From positions 1 to 35,648 of the forward strand of contig JANXER010000012.1 of assembly GCA_025057955.1 (NCBI GenBank): a stretch of DNA of 35,648 bases, written 5' to 3'. Below are positions 25,378 through 33,034 of this stretch, one piece after another. The position numbers and the translations under genes are program-made. Source of the stretch: Candidatus Methanomethylicaceae archaeon (lineage in GTDB: Archaea > Thermoproteota > Methanomethylicia > Methanomethylicales > Methanomethylicaceae). The notes beneath the pieces were generated by a model, which had not been told where the DNA came from, did no database searches, and worked only from the letters and a program-made list of their open reading frames with translations. Numbering within the stretch: the first letter of the stretch is position 1; the number at the start of each line of letters is the position of its first letter.

Positions 25378-25387
25378 CGTGGATTGA

Positions 25388-26071
25388 ATGATTAGATATC
25401 ATCTACAAAGGGTAATGAAAAGTCATGAAATGGGATTATTGGGAGATGATATCCTTAAAGAGCTTATTGAAAAATTACCAATGATCGATGAGTTAATATG
25501 TGAGATTGAAAAAACATTTGATTTAAACTACCCCCCTATAATTATAGATCCAAACTTAATAATAGTAAGATATCCAACCAGCTTTGCTACAACAGTTATT
25601 TATGCGTCCACACAAATACAAAAATTGAATGATAAACTCACTCTATGTGTTGAAATGACCCTTCCATTTTTGCTATTTGCAAATAAAGATTTAATAAAGG
25701 CTTGTTTAGCACATGAATTTTTACATTATATATTTGCTACTATAATCATCCATAGAAGAGAGTTTGATAAACTCCTTGGTCAAAAACCCATATCATTGGA
25801 AGTATTGATGGGTTTCGATGATACATATTTAGTTAAGCCAGAGAATTGGATGAAAGATTCAGAGATTATAAGTCTTATAAAAAGATTCTTCAATCCAATA
25901 ATAAAAGATAGTGATTTGGAGGAAAAAATACAAGAGAATTGGATTAAAAAGTCACTTCCAATAAAAGAAGTAAGACCAGAGGATCTTCAAATAAGAATCC
26001 CAATTCTTGAGATTGATAAAATTTCACTTGATAGAAAAATCTTAGAGTACAAGGATAAATATTCTTATTAA
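25388..26071 (+). CDS. unrecognised HEXXH-containing protein
   Basis: I do not recognise this 227-residue protein. It has a zinc-protease-like HEFLH at residues 109-113 within a hydrophobic helix (IKACLAHEFLHYIFATIII), after a strand-rich region (PPIIIDPNLIIVRYPTSFAT). The second half is charged, with possible third ligands such as the Asp or Glu in VLMGFDDTYLVKPENW. No signal peptide is seen. It starts 10 bases after the M42 peptidase stop, so the two are likely co-transcribed, and both could serve peptide turnover. A minimal gluzincin-type protease is a guess. Confidence 0.65.
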   Translation: MIRYHLQRVMKSHEMGLLGDDILKELIEKLPMIDELICEIEKTFDLNYPPIIIDPNLIIVRYPTSFATTVIYASTQIQKLNDKLTLCVEMTLPFLLFANKDLIKACLAHEFLHYIFATIIIHRREFDKLLGQKPISLEVLMGFDDTYLVKPENWMKDSEIISLIKRFFNPIIKDSDLEEKIQENWIKKSLPIKEVRPEDLQIRIPILEIDKISLDRKILEYKDKYSY

Positions 26072-26094
26072 ATAGAGCATAATAATTGACTATT

Positions 26095-27345
26095 ATGGAT
26101 TTCATTGTAAGAGATATTCAATTAGCTGAAAAAGGAAAGAACTTAATAAAATGGGCAGAGGATCACATGCCAGTATTAATGGAAATAAGAAGAAGATTTT
26201 TCGAGGAAAAGCCTCTTAAAGGAATAAGAATAGGTGCTTGTCTTCATGTAACTAAGGAAACTGCAGCGCTTATAAAGACGCTCAAGTTGGGAGGTGCAAG
26301 TATAGCACTTGCTGCATCTAATCCATTATCAACACAGGATGAAGTAGCAGCAGCTCTTGCTAGTGAAGGAATAAGTGTATATGCATTGAGAGGTGAAAGT
26401 CGAGAGGAATATTATAAGTTTATAGAAATGGTCTTGAAAACTGAACCTATGATAACAATAGACGATGGCGCTGATTTAGTTACATTGCTTCATCAGGGAA
26501 AAGGAAATTTAAATAAAGTCATTGGAGGAACTGAGGAGACTACTACTGGTGTGTTTAGACTAAAAGCACTTGCTGAACGAGGATTACTGAAATATCCGAT
26601 AATTGCAGTTAATAACGCTGAGACTAAGTGGGATTTTGATAATGTCTATGGTACTGGTCAAAGCACCATAGATGGAATATTAAGAGCTACCAATGTTTTA
26701 ATTGCTGGTAAGAGGTTTGTAATAGCAGGTTATGGACATTGCGGCAGAGGAATAGCAATGAGAGCTAAAGGGATGGGTGCTCGTGTAATAGTCACTGAGG
26801 TAGATCCATTTAAAGCTTTAAAAGCAGTTATGGATGGATTTGATGTAATGCAAATGAAAGAGGCTGCAAAATATGGAGATATATTTGTAACAGCAACTGG
26901 AAATAAAAATGTTATAAGAAAGGAGCATTTTGAATTAATGAAGGATGGCGCTATACTTGCAAATGCTGGACACTTCAATGTGGAAATAGATGTAAAGGGT
27001 CTAGAAGAAATAAAGAGCTTTAAAAGAGAGATAAGGGAGAACGTAGAAGAATACGTTCTAAAGGATGGTAAGAAATTATATCTCATAGCTGAAGGTAGGC
27101 TTGTAAATCTTGCAGCTGCTGAAGGACATCCAAGTGAAGTAATGGATATGAGCTTTGCAAATCAAGCTCTCTGTGTAGAGTATTTGAAAAATAACGCTGG
27201 AAAGCTTAAATCGATTGTTTATGATGTTCCAAGAGAGATAGATGAAATGGTAGCAAAATTGAAATTGAAAACTATGGGAATTAAAATTGATGAATTAACT
27301 GAAGAACAATTGAATTATATAAAGAGTTGGTGGGAAGGTACTTGA
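26095..27345 (+). CDS. ahcY: S-adenosylhomocysteine hydrolase
   Basis: This protein of about 416 residues hydrolyses S-adenosylhomocysteine to adenosine and homocysteine, recycling the product of SAM-dependent methylation. Visible are [61 protein letters not shown], the NAD loop [19 protein letters not shown] and [11 protein letters not shown]. The size fits the archaeal form, which lacks the eukaryotic insert and the C-terminal tyrosine tail. ATG 26095 is chosen; TTG 26086 is three codons upstream. The stop overlaps the DUF169 start (TGATG). Confidence 0.93.
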   Translation: MDFIVRDIQLAEKGKNLIKWAEDHMPVLMEIRRRFFEEKPLKGIRIGACLHVTKETAALIKTLKLGGASIALAASNPLSTQDEVAAALASEGISVYALRGESREEYYKFIEMVLKTEPMITIDDGADLVTLLHQGKGNLNKVIGGTEETTTGVFRLKALAERGLLKYPIIAVNNAETKWDFDNVYGTGQSTIDGILRATNVLIAGKRFVIAGYGHCGRGIAMRAKGMGARVIVTEVDPFKALKAVMDGFDVMQMKEAAKYGDIFVTATGNKNVIRKEHFELMKDGAILANAGHFNVEIDVKGLEEIKSFKREIRENVEEYVLKDGKKLYLIAEGRLVNLAAAEGHPSEVMDMSFANQALCVEYLKNNAGKLKSIVYDVPREIDEMVAKLKLKTMGIKIDELTEEQLNYIKSWWEGT

Positions 27346-28088
27346 TGGAAAAGATAGATGAATTAAACAGTTATCTGAGGTTAAAATCCAAAATAGTAGG
27401 AATAAAGCTATTCGACTCTGAAATTAAGACCAAGATTCAAAGAAGACCCAAGAAAAAGCTGATCATATGTCAAATTATAAATGCTGCAAGATTATATGGA
27501 TGGGCTTGGATGATTTTATCTGAAGATGTGGAGTGTATATTGGGAGCCATAGCACTGGGATTGAGGGAGGAAAGCTTTGTGAATATAAAAGAAGTTTTCA
27601 TGAGATTAGGATATGTGAGCGATGATGAAAGCGCTAGAAAATTTGCTAGTAAAATTCCAAGAATTGAAAAAACCAAAAGGGGATTCGTAATAGGACCTCT
27701 GGAAGTTTTTGATATTGAACCAGACCTCTTAATAATGTATGGGAATAGTGCACAGATCATGAGGATGGTGCAGAGCACAGTCTATGCCATGGGAGGAGAG
27801 AGATTAACCTTCAGCACTTCTGGAGATTGTGGAATCTGTGGTGATGGAATTGCTAGTGCTTATATCACTGAAAGACCTCAAGTTGTAATACCATGTTATG
27901 GAGAAAGAAGGTTTGGACATTCACAAGATGATGAATTGGCAATGGTAATACCATTCAAATATTTGGAAGGGATTATAGAAGGACTTAGAAAAACACATAA
28001 TGCAGGAATTCGCTATCCTATTCCCATAGCTGCTGTTATTACAGAGTTGGAAGTTCCAAAAGAGTTAAGCGTTAGAACCCTCAGCTGA
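27345..28088 (+). CDS. DUF169 family protein (COG2043)
   Basis: This protein of about 247 residues matches DUF169: an N-terminal LRLKSKIVGIKLFD, a conserved Cys in KLIICQIINAARLYGW, a second Cys in EDVECILGAIALGL, and a CxxC in STSGDCGICGDGIASAY. A pattern of MYGNSAQIMRMVQ and VVIPCYGERRFGHSQDDELA follows. The function is unknown; the conserved cysteines suggest a metal or cluster site. DUF169 genes recur in anaerobes near corrinoid methyltransferase genes, which fits the neighbourhood here. The ATG at 27345 overlaps the SAH hydrolase stop, so it is co-translated. Confidence 0.8.
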   Translation: MEKIDELNSYLRLKSKIVGIKLFDSEIKTKIQRRPKKKLIICQIINAARLYGWAWMILSEDVECILGAIALGLREESFVNIKEVFMRLGYVSDDESARKFASKIPRIEKTKRGFVIGPLEVFDIEPDLLIMYGNSAQIMRMVQSTVYAMGGERLTFSTSGDCGICGDGIASAYITERPQVVIPCYGERRFGHSQDDELAMVIPFKYLEGIIEGLRKTHNAGIRYPIPIAAVITELEVPKELSVRTLS

Positions 28089-28089
28089 A

Positions 28090-28116
28090 AGGGAATTTAA
28101 GAAAAAAATAATATTT
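28090..28116 (-). terminator. T-rich terminator after the MtaA-like gene
   Basis: Right after the stop codon, the minus strand reads AAATATTATTTTTTTCTTAAA, a typical archaeal oligo-T stop. The DUF169 gene converges on it from the other side. Confidence 0.5.
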
Positions 28117-29106
28117 CTAGGAGACTACTGCCTTTACCATTGCCATTATATTTTTGGTGGGAGTACGAGGGGCAATTCCACAGCTCGGTGCCACTATGTC
28201 TACTCCTAATGAAATGGCTTGTTTTGTAGCATTGAAGACTTCTTCTTCAGTTCCATTTAATAACACACCAGCGGAGGGAATATTACCAATTAGTGCAACC
28301 TTCCTTTCTCTAGCTATAGATTTAGCCACGGAGAGATCCACCTTCTCTTCAATGCTTAAACCAGAAAATCCACAATCAATCATATGATGAATAATTGGGG
28401 TAGCATTTCCACATATATGAAGTATTGCTCTTCTTGATAATTCTGCTATGGACTTAAGTGGTCCTTTTGAGAACTTCTCAAACATTTTAGGACTTATTAC
28501 GGATGGAGAGGCTGTTGGATCTGCGGGAGCTATAATATCTGCGCCCTCTCTTATAAGCTCCTTAGCGTATATGGTGCAGGCCTCTCCTGCCTTATCAAGA
28601 TAAGCCTTGACCTCCTCTGGCTTCTTTATCATCATAAGACATAGGCGTTCCACACCTAATAGATGACCAGCTAAAGTTGTAGGTCCTTCAAATCCAACTA
28701 TTAGGGGGACTTCTAATTTCATTTTCTTTATTATGTTGATGGCCTCTAGAATAGTTCGAACTCTATAGCTATCCAAAAGTCCATTCGTAGTTGGACTCTT
28801 TCCTTGATCATATAGTGTTTTTGCTACTGATGGTTGACGATCTTCTCTACCCTTCTCTATTACACATCCCATTGCCTCCGCTAATACGGTTAAACAGAAG
28901 GGAATCCTTACACCTTCTAATCCTGCAATACTATGAGCTGCCAAGGCAAGTTTAGCCATGAGCTCTCCATTAAAATGAGCCTCAGGCCAATGTGCTCCCG
29001 AGGCAGCCATCAATTCAACTGTGCCAGTTTGAGTGACTGAAAGAACAGAGGGGCGATCAACTTTCTCTCCAGCCAATATCTTAAAAGTTCTCTCCTTAGG
29101 AGTCAT
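28117..29106 (-). CDS. mtaA: MtaA/MtbA-type methylcobamide:CoM methyltransferase (UroD family)
   Basis: This 329-residue protein of the uroporphyrinogen-decarboxylase fold belongs to the methyltransferase branch: TPKERTFKILAGEKVDRPSV, SVTQTGTVELMAASGAHWPE, and zinc ligands His230 and Cys232 in LHICGNATPI with Cys309 in APSCGIAPRTP. The zinc activates the thiol of coenzyme M to take a methyl group from a corrinoid protein. That the H-x-C...C set is intact argues for CoM methylation rather than heme synthesis. It is the last gene of the mcr region and has its own promoter. A corrinoid protein gene lies at the other end of the cluster. MtaA versus MtbA specificity is not resolved. Confidence 0.87.
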   Translation of the reverse strand: MTPKERTFKILAGEKVDRPSVLSVTQTGTVELMAASGAHWPEAHFNGELMAKLALAAHSIAGLEGVRIPFCLTVLAEAMGCVIEKGREDRQPSVAKTLYDQGKSPTTNGLLDSYRVRTILEAINIIKKMKLEVPLIVGFEGPTTLAGHLLGVERLCLMMIKKPEEVKAYLDKAGEACTIYAKELIREGADIIAPADPTASPSVISPKMFEKFSKGPLKSIAELSRRAILHICGNATPIIHHMIDCGFSGLSIEEKVDLSVAKSIARERKVALIGNIPSAGVLLNGTEEEVFNATKQAISLGVDIVAPSCGIAPRTPTKNIMAMVKAVVS

Positions 29107-29111
29107 AATTA

Positions 29112-29134
29112 TAATTAAAGGTAAAAAATATAAA
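29112..29134 (-). promoter_or_regulatory. cstA terminator and MtaA-like gene promoter
   Basis: The minus strand reads AAACTTTTTTATATTTTTT here. It serves as a T-rich stop for cstA and contains a TATA element about 25 bases ahead of the ATG at 29106, giving a leaderless transcript. Confidence 0.45.
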
Positions 29135-29139
29135 AAAGT

Positions 29140-30813
29140 TTAGAATTCCTCGAATTTAAGAAAGGTTTCTCTCTCCTCTGGTGTATAACCTTTTCTCCAT
29201 CTCTTTCTTGCCCACTCAAATACATATATCAATGTTATAACTGCAGCCATTAATGATACGAATCCAGGAATAATGGCACCTGCGCTAAAGTTCCACCATG
29301 CTCCATAGATTGCTGCTGGAAGAGCTATGCCAAATAATGTAATTACCATGGCAATTCTCCAGTATATTGGATTCTTACCATGTAATTTTGCCCATTCTCC
29401 AACAATTATAAATGAAAATACAGCTAGTGAAGTTGAAAGTATTGGGAAGAGGGCCCAAATTTGTAGATAGGCACCGCTTAGAGCAAGCCCGATTACAATG
29501 AATGCTGTTATTGTAGCAGCAATCCATCTTGATGCATTAACATATCTTGTTATTTTCTTCTTAGTAACTAGCTGAACGAACTCTAATCCCAATACTCTCA
29601 TGTTTCTAAAGCCAGAATAGAAGGTACTCATAATGAATACTATTACAATCCACATACCTAGGATCATCAGCGCCTCAGTACCCAATGGCAATATGGTTCC
29701 TACAACTTTTGCAAACCCAAGACCATAAGCTGCAGTCCAACCAGCCTTTAATGCTGGAAGATATGTAGCAACAGGAAGTACTAACATTGCTAAGAAGGCA
29801 GTCCAGAGGCCTACGCTCTCTAGAACTTCTCCTCCATATCCAATTATTCTAACCCATCTTTCCTCTGGAAAGCGTTTACAAGTATAAGCTCCAATCCAAA
29901 AAACATGCATTCCAGTAAGAGCGCCACATGAAACCATCATAGTAATTCCAGGGTAGAACCAACCACTAGGGGTAAGCGCTCTATCATAGAATATTAGGGG
30001 GGGATATTCTGTTATGGGCACATTAGCTACTAAAGCACCAATGAACATTAAAACAACACCCGTTGCCATATAGAGGAACATCATAAAGTTAGCTGGCTCT
30101 GAATATAGCCAATTGGGCAGACATGCAGCCAATATACCAATTACTGCGAGAATTAAATACCATGCTTCTGCAGGCAATCTAACAGGATACATCATTCCAA
30201 TATATAATGCTATCAAGAATATCACATACTGCATAATACCAACAAGCCATACTGGCCATCCCTTTCTATATAATAAGTAACCAGATGGAGGACCTATCAC
30301 TGCTAGGAGTATGATTGGTATGAATAAGCTTGGTCTTGCGGTTGTTCCAGCGATAACTAATCTAACGAATGCAGCACAAAAGCTTACTATAGCTAGATAA
30401 CCAATGAATGTAAATAGAATGCCTGAAAGCGGTGTTATCCACCTATAAGATACTTCACTTGCTGTTTGACCACGTTGTCTCATCATAACAAAGCCGGTTG
30501 CATAATCATGAACTGAACCAAGGAAGATATTAACTGGTAATACATATAATATTCCAGAGGCCCATCCCCATTGCGCTATTGCCACACCTCCAGCCAAAGG
30601 AGCGCCTCCTGCAGTTGCAGCCCAGTGATCGCCGAAGAGCGAATATGGATTCGCTGGATAAAAGTCGAAATCATCTCTGAAGACACATGCAGGAGTCTTT
30701 CTATTGGGATCTGGCGTGAAATAGGTCCTCTCTAATCTTTTTGAAACAACGAATATACCAAATAGATAGAAAGCTAAAGCAATTATTACTAAAAGTCCAG
30801 TAGTCATTTGCAT
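29140..30813 (-). CDS. cstA: carbon starvation protein CstA-type transporter
   Basis: This integral membrane protein of about 557 residues has some 16 hydrophobic helices. The CstA signature is present: SLFGDHWAATAGGAPLAGGV, AQWGWASGILYVLPVNIFLG, SVHDYATGFVMMRQRGQTAS and ITMMVSCGALTGMHVFWIG. Bacterial CstA/BtsT carriers import peptides or pyruvate. I chose ATG 30813 behind GGTGA; the upstream TTG at 30834 would add seven residues. It follows mcrG by about 120 bases with its own TATA, so it may be separately expressed. Its place inside an MCR cluster is unusual and may point to the carbon substrate used. Confidence 0.9.
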   Translation of the reverse strand: MQMTTGLLVIIALAFYLFGIFVVSKRLERTYFTPDPNRKTPACVFRDDFDFYPANPYSLFGDHWAATAGGAPLAGGVAIAQWGWASGILYVLPVNIFLGSVHDYATGFVMMRQRGQTASEVSYRWITPLSGILFTFIGYLAIVSFCAAFVRLVIAGTTARPSLFIPIILLAVIGPPSGYLLYRKGWPVWLVGIMQYVIFLIALYIGMMYPVRLPAEAWYLILAVIGILAACLPNWLYSEPANFMMFLYMATGVVLMFIGALVANVPITEYPPLIFYDRALTPSGWFYPGITMMVSCGALTGMHVFWIGAYTCKRFPEERWVRIIGYGGEVLESVGLWTAFLAMLVLPVATYLPALKAGWTAAYGLGFAKVVGTILPLGTEALMILGMWIVIVFIMSTFYSGFRNMRVLGLEFVQLVTKKKITRYVNASRWIAATITAFIVIGLALSGAYLQIWALFPILSTSLAVFSFIIVGEWAKLHGKNPIYWRIAMVITLFGIALPAAIYGAWWNFSAGAIIPGFVSLMAAVITLIYVFEWARKRWRKGYTPEERETFLKFEEF

Positions 30814-30847
30814 ACAATTCACCACAGCTTCCAATAATATTAAATTT

Positions 30848-30905
30848 AAAACAAATATTTAATGATTTCCAAAAAGTTTAAAAACATAATTATAATTATA
30901 AGCTT
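30848..30905 (-). promoter_or_regulatory. mcrG terminator and cstA promoter region
   Basis: The minus strand contains a T5 tract followed by AACTTTTTGG and then CATTAAATATTTG, a TATA-like box about 45 bases before the cstA ATG. An A+T palindrome (ATAATTATAATTAT) lies near 30885-30900. The main mcr transcript probably ends here, at least partly. Confidence 0.4.
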
Positions 30906-30931
30906 GTTATATAAAAGTATTAATTATATCA

Positions 30932-31693
30932 TTAGCTTTTACTTAAGGCGCCTCTTACTCTATTTTCATAAGTACTAAATATCATTTTGCAAAATTCCAT
31001 TGAGTCTTTTTCGAAGTCTATATTGTCTATTCTATACGCACAGGTTCTTCTCTTTAGTTCTCCCTCATCAGCTTTTGGACCGAAATTAATTGGTTTATCT
31101 AGAGTTTTTCCCCATTGATCCTTCACATAGTATACGCATTTATCTTCCTGAGAATATATCACCCTTCTCTTTGCATCAAACATTAGTCCATTTTCATCTA
31201 ATCTAAGCGAATGTCCATGAACAGTAATTGCCCTTATGGCATTTACTGCAGGATCAAAGATCTCGGTTTCTAATAACTCTTTTGTAACATTCTCAAGATC
31301 GCGCTCTCGCATTTCAAGGGGAGTTCTACCAGAAAGAGCTCCAACATCACATCCCCTATATCTCCAATGATACATTCTCGCTCTAATAGTAGGCGTTATT
31401 GGAGCATGGTATATTGAGTCAGTAAATTGAACAAATCTAATTAAATCACCAGCCTTAGCACCAGGGGTTGGCTCAACGAGCTTTCTTATTGGACATTCTG
31501 GTTCTCCTAACTCATCAAGAGAGGGATGCATTGATTTATATGCTTCACCTGGATGTCTAAATCCTAAAAGCTTTATAATTTCTTCATCAGAAATACTACG
31601 TATCTTTTTTAATTTATAATCTGGATTAAGGTATTTCCTTCTATTTTCTGCAATTATAGTTCCTCCAGGACATAATTGAGGCTTATAATCCAT
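30932..31693 (-). CDS. mcrG: methyl-coenzyme M reductase gamma subunit (divergent)
   Basis: This protein of about 253 residues aligns with McrG throughout: AENRRKYLNPDYKL, LGFRHPGEAYKSMHPSLDE, GAKAGDLIRFVQFTDSIYHA, YRYRG-like RYRGCDVGALSGR, ERDLENVTKELLETEIFDPA and VHGHSLRLDENGLMFD. The LSGR arginine, which holds the CoM sulfonate in MCR, and the VHGH histidine are retained. The start is ATG 31693 behind GGAGGTGAT; that ribosome site is the last codons of mcrB, so the genes are coupled. An in-frame GTG at 31702 is less likely. The gene order places it after mcrB, not before mcrA as in methanogens. Confidence 0.92.
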   Translation of the reverse strand: MDYKPQLCPGGTIIAENRRKYLNPDYKLKKIRSISDEEIIKLLGFRHPGEAYKSMHPSLDELGEPECPIRKLVEPTPGAKAGDLIRFVQFTDSIYHAPITPTIRARMYHWRYRGCDVGALSGRTPLEMRERDLENVTKELLETEIFDPAVNAIRAITVHGHSLRLDENGLMFDAKRRVIYSQEDKCVYYVKDQWGKTLDKPINFGPKADEGELKRRTCAYRIDNIDFEKDSMEFCKMIFSTYENRVRGALSKS

Positions 31694-31694
31694 C

Positions 31695-33023
31695 TCAATC
31701 ACCTCCTTCTAATGCTGCTTCCACAATGCTCTCTATTGGATTATTAAACTCTTTTACATTCTTAAATATCTGCGAGAAAATACCTGCAGTTTTCTCTGGT
31801 GGATATGTTAAAGTACCTGCATCTAAAGCTGTTGCTGCAGCTACACATGGCATAATAAACAACTTTGAGCTCTTTAAATTTGGATGATTAGCATTCATAA
31901 TCCCAACCTCTCCACCACCATATAATGCATGTGTAAGAAAATCAAGCAACAGTCCTGTTCCAAGAGCTCTTCCAAATTCAACATCTGGAAGCCCTGTTTC
32001 ATTAAAGAGCATTTCATTATAATTTACAATAACGCTTGAAACTCCATGTGCACTTCTTGCAGCGCCACAATTTACCATAGTAGCTGCTAGCATACCAGCT
32101 GCAGCATATGCATTCCAAAGCTCAATATCAATTGGCTCATAAATTACAAAGCCCGATGGTAATTTTTCCTTAGGCCTTATTACACCATCATTTAATGCTC
32201 TAGTTAATATCTCACATAATACCTTACCTGTAGTACCATTCTTTCCCATAGTCTTAACAGTACTATAAACTAAATTGCCTGCATTTAAACATTCATAAGC
32301 AAATCCTAACAAATAAAGCCTCTTGTATCTCCCTATCAAATTACCAGAGTTAACTAAGTATCCCATTTCAAAACAACCAGCAAGAGTTGCTGCTTTCATT
32401 GCATTTCTATTAGCAATAGCTACAATTACATTAGATTGAATTGCTCTCCAACCATATCCAAGATGTTCAAGTCTAAGTGGTGATGTTAAGGCAGAAGTTA
32501 TTGCCCCTCCTTTAAACTCTATAGTACTAGGATATCTACCAAATACTGCAGTTGAAACTGCTTGTGCTTTTATTGGCTCAATTTTAAATTCTTCAACTAT
32601 TGCTTGAACTACTGCGGATCCAGCTATTAATGAGGCAGCGGTATAATCTGCACTTACTTCCATCATATTCATTGGAATTTGAACTAAGAGTTGTCTTCCT
32701 TTATTTAGGACTTCCACCCTTCCATCATCATTAGAAGTACTAATTAATCTTTCAACACGTTCACGTATTTTTTCAGCATTATCAACAATTGCTATATTTG
32801 GAATAGAATAATGAGGCATTTTGCAAAATTCTCCACCAAGCTCACCAGTCCTAAGAGATTTTTCAATTTTCTCTAAGTTAATTATAGCCGTACGCTTTAT
32901 TTCATATAATATCTTTCTAATTGCTCTATTATGTATTGGATTCAATTTTTCTAAATGAACTTTTTCTGCTATTAATTTTCCATTATCATTATATATTTCA
33001 ATGAAGTCAGGAATTTTTTGCAA
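31695..33023 (-). CDS. mcrB: methyl-coenzyme M reductase beta subunit (divergent)
   Basis: This 442-residue protein shows the McrB pattern: IEIYNDNGKLIAEKV, the KRTAIINLEKIEKSLRTGE stretch, VSADYTAASLIAGSAVVQAI, LWNAYAAAGMLAATMVNCGA and MPCVAAATALDAG. Active-site residues read by comparison with Methanothermobacter McrB: Tyr367 is kept (Tyr368 in THALYGGG), His379 is kept (His380 in NANH), and Phe361 is kept. Phe362 is Leu and Ser365 is Ala. It starts with TTG 33023 behind GGGTGA, 11 bases after the mcrA stop. Confidence 0.93.
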   Translation of the reverse strand: MQKIPDFIEIYNDNGKLIAEKVHLEKLNPIHNRAIRKILYEIKRTAIINLEKIEKSLRTGELGGEFCKMPHYSIPNIAIVDNAEKIRERVERLISTSNDDGRVEVLNKGRQLLVQIPMNMMEVSADYTAASLIAGSAVVQAIVEEFKIEPIKAQAVSTAVFGRYPSTIEFKGGAITSALTSPLRLEHLGYGWRAIQSNVIVAIANRNAMKAATLAGCFEMGYLVNSGNLIGRYKRLYLLGFAYECLNAGNLVYSTVKTMGKNGTTGKVLCEILTRALNDGVIRPKEKLPSGFVIYEPIDIELWNAYAAAGMLAATMVNCGAARSAHGVSSVIVNYNEMLFNETGLPDVEFGRALGTGLLLDFLTHALYGGGEVGIMNANHPNLKSSKLFIMPCVAAATALDAGTLTYPPEKTAGIFSQIFKNVKEFNNPIESIVEAALEGGD

Positions 33024-33034
33024 ATTCTCACCCT

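Noticed and set aside
28117-29106. Uroporphyrinogen decarboxylase (HemE) for heme or F430 precursor synthesis
   Set aside because: The zinc ligand set H-x-C and APSCGIAPRTP, and the TQTGTVELM motif, are those of MtaA/MtbA methyltransferases; precorrin/F430 synthesis does not use HemE in these archaea.
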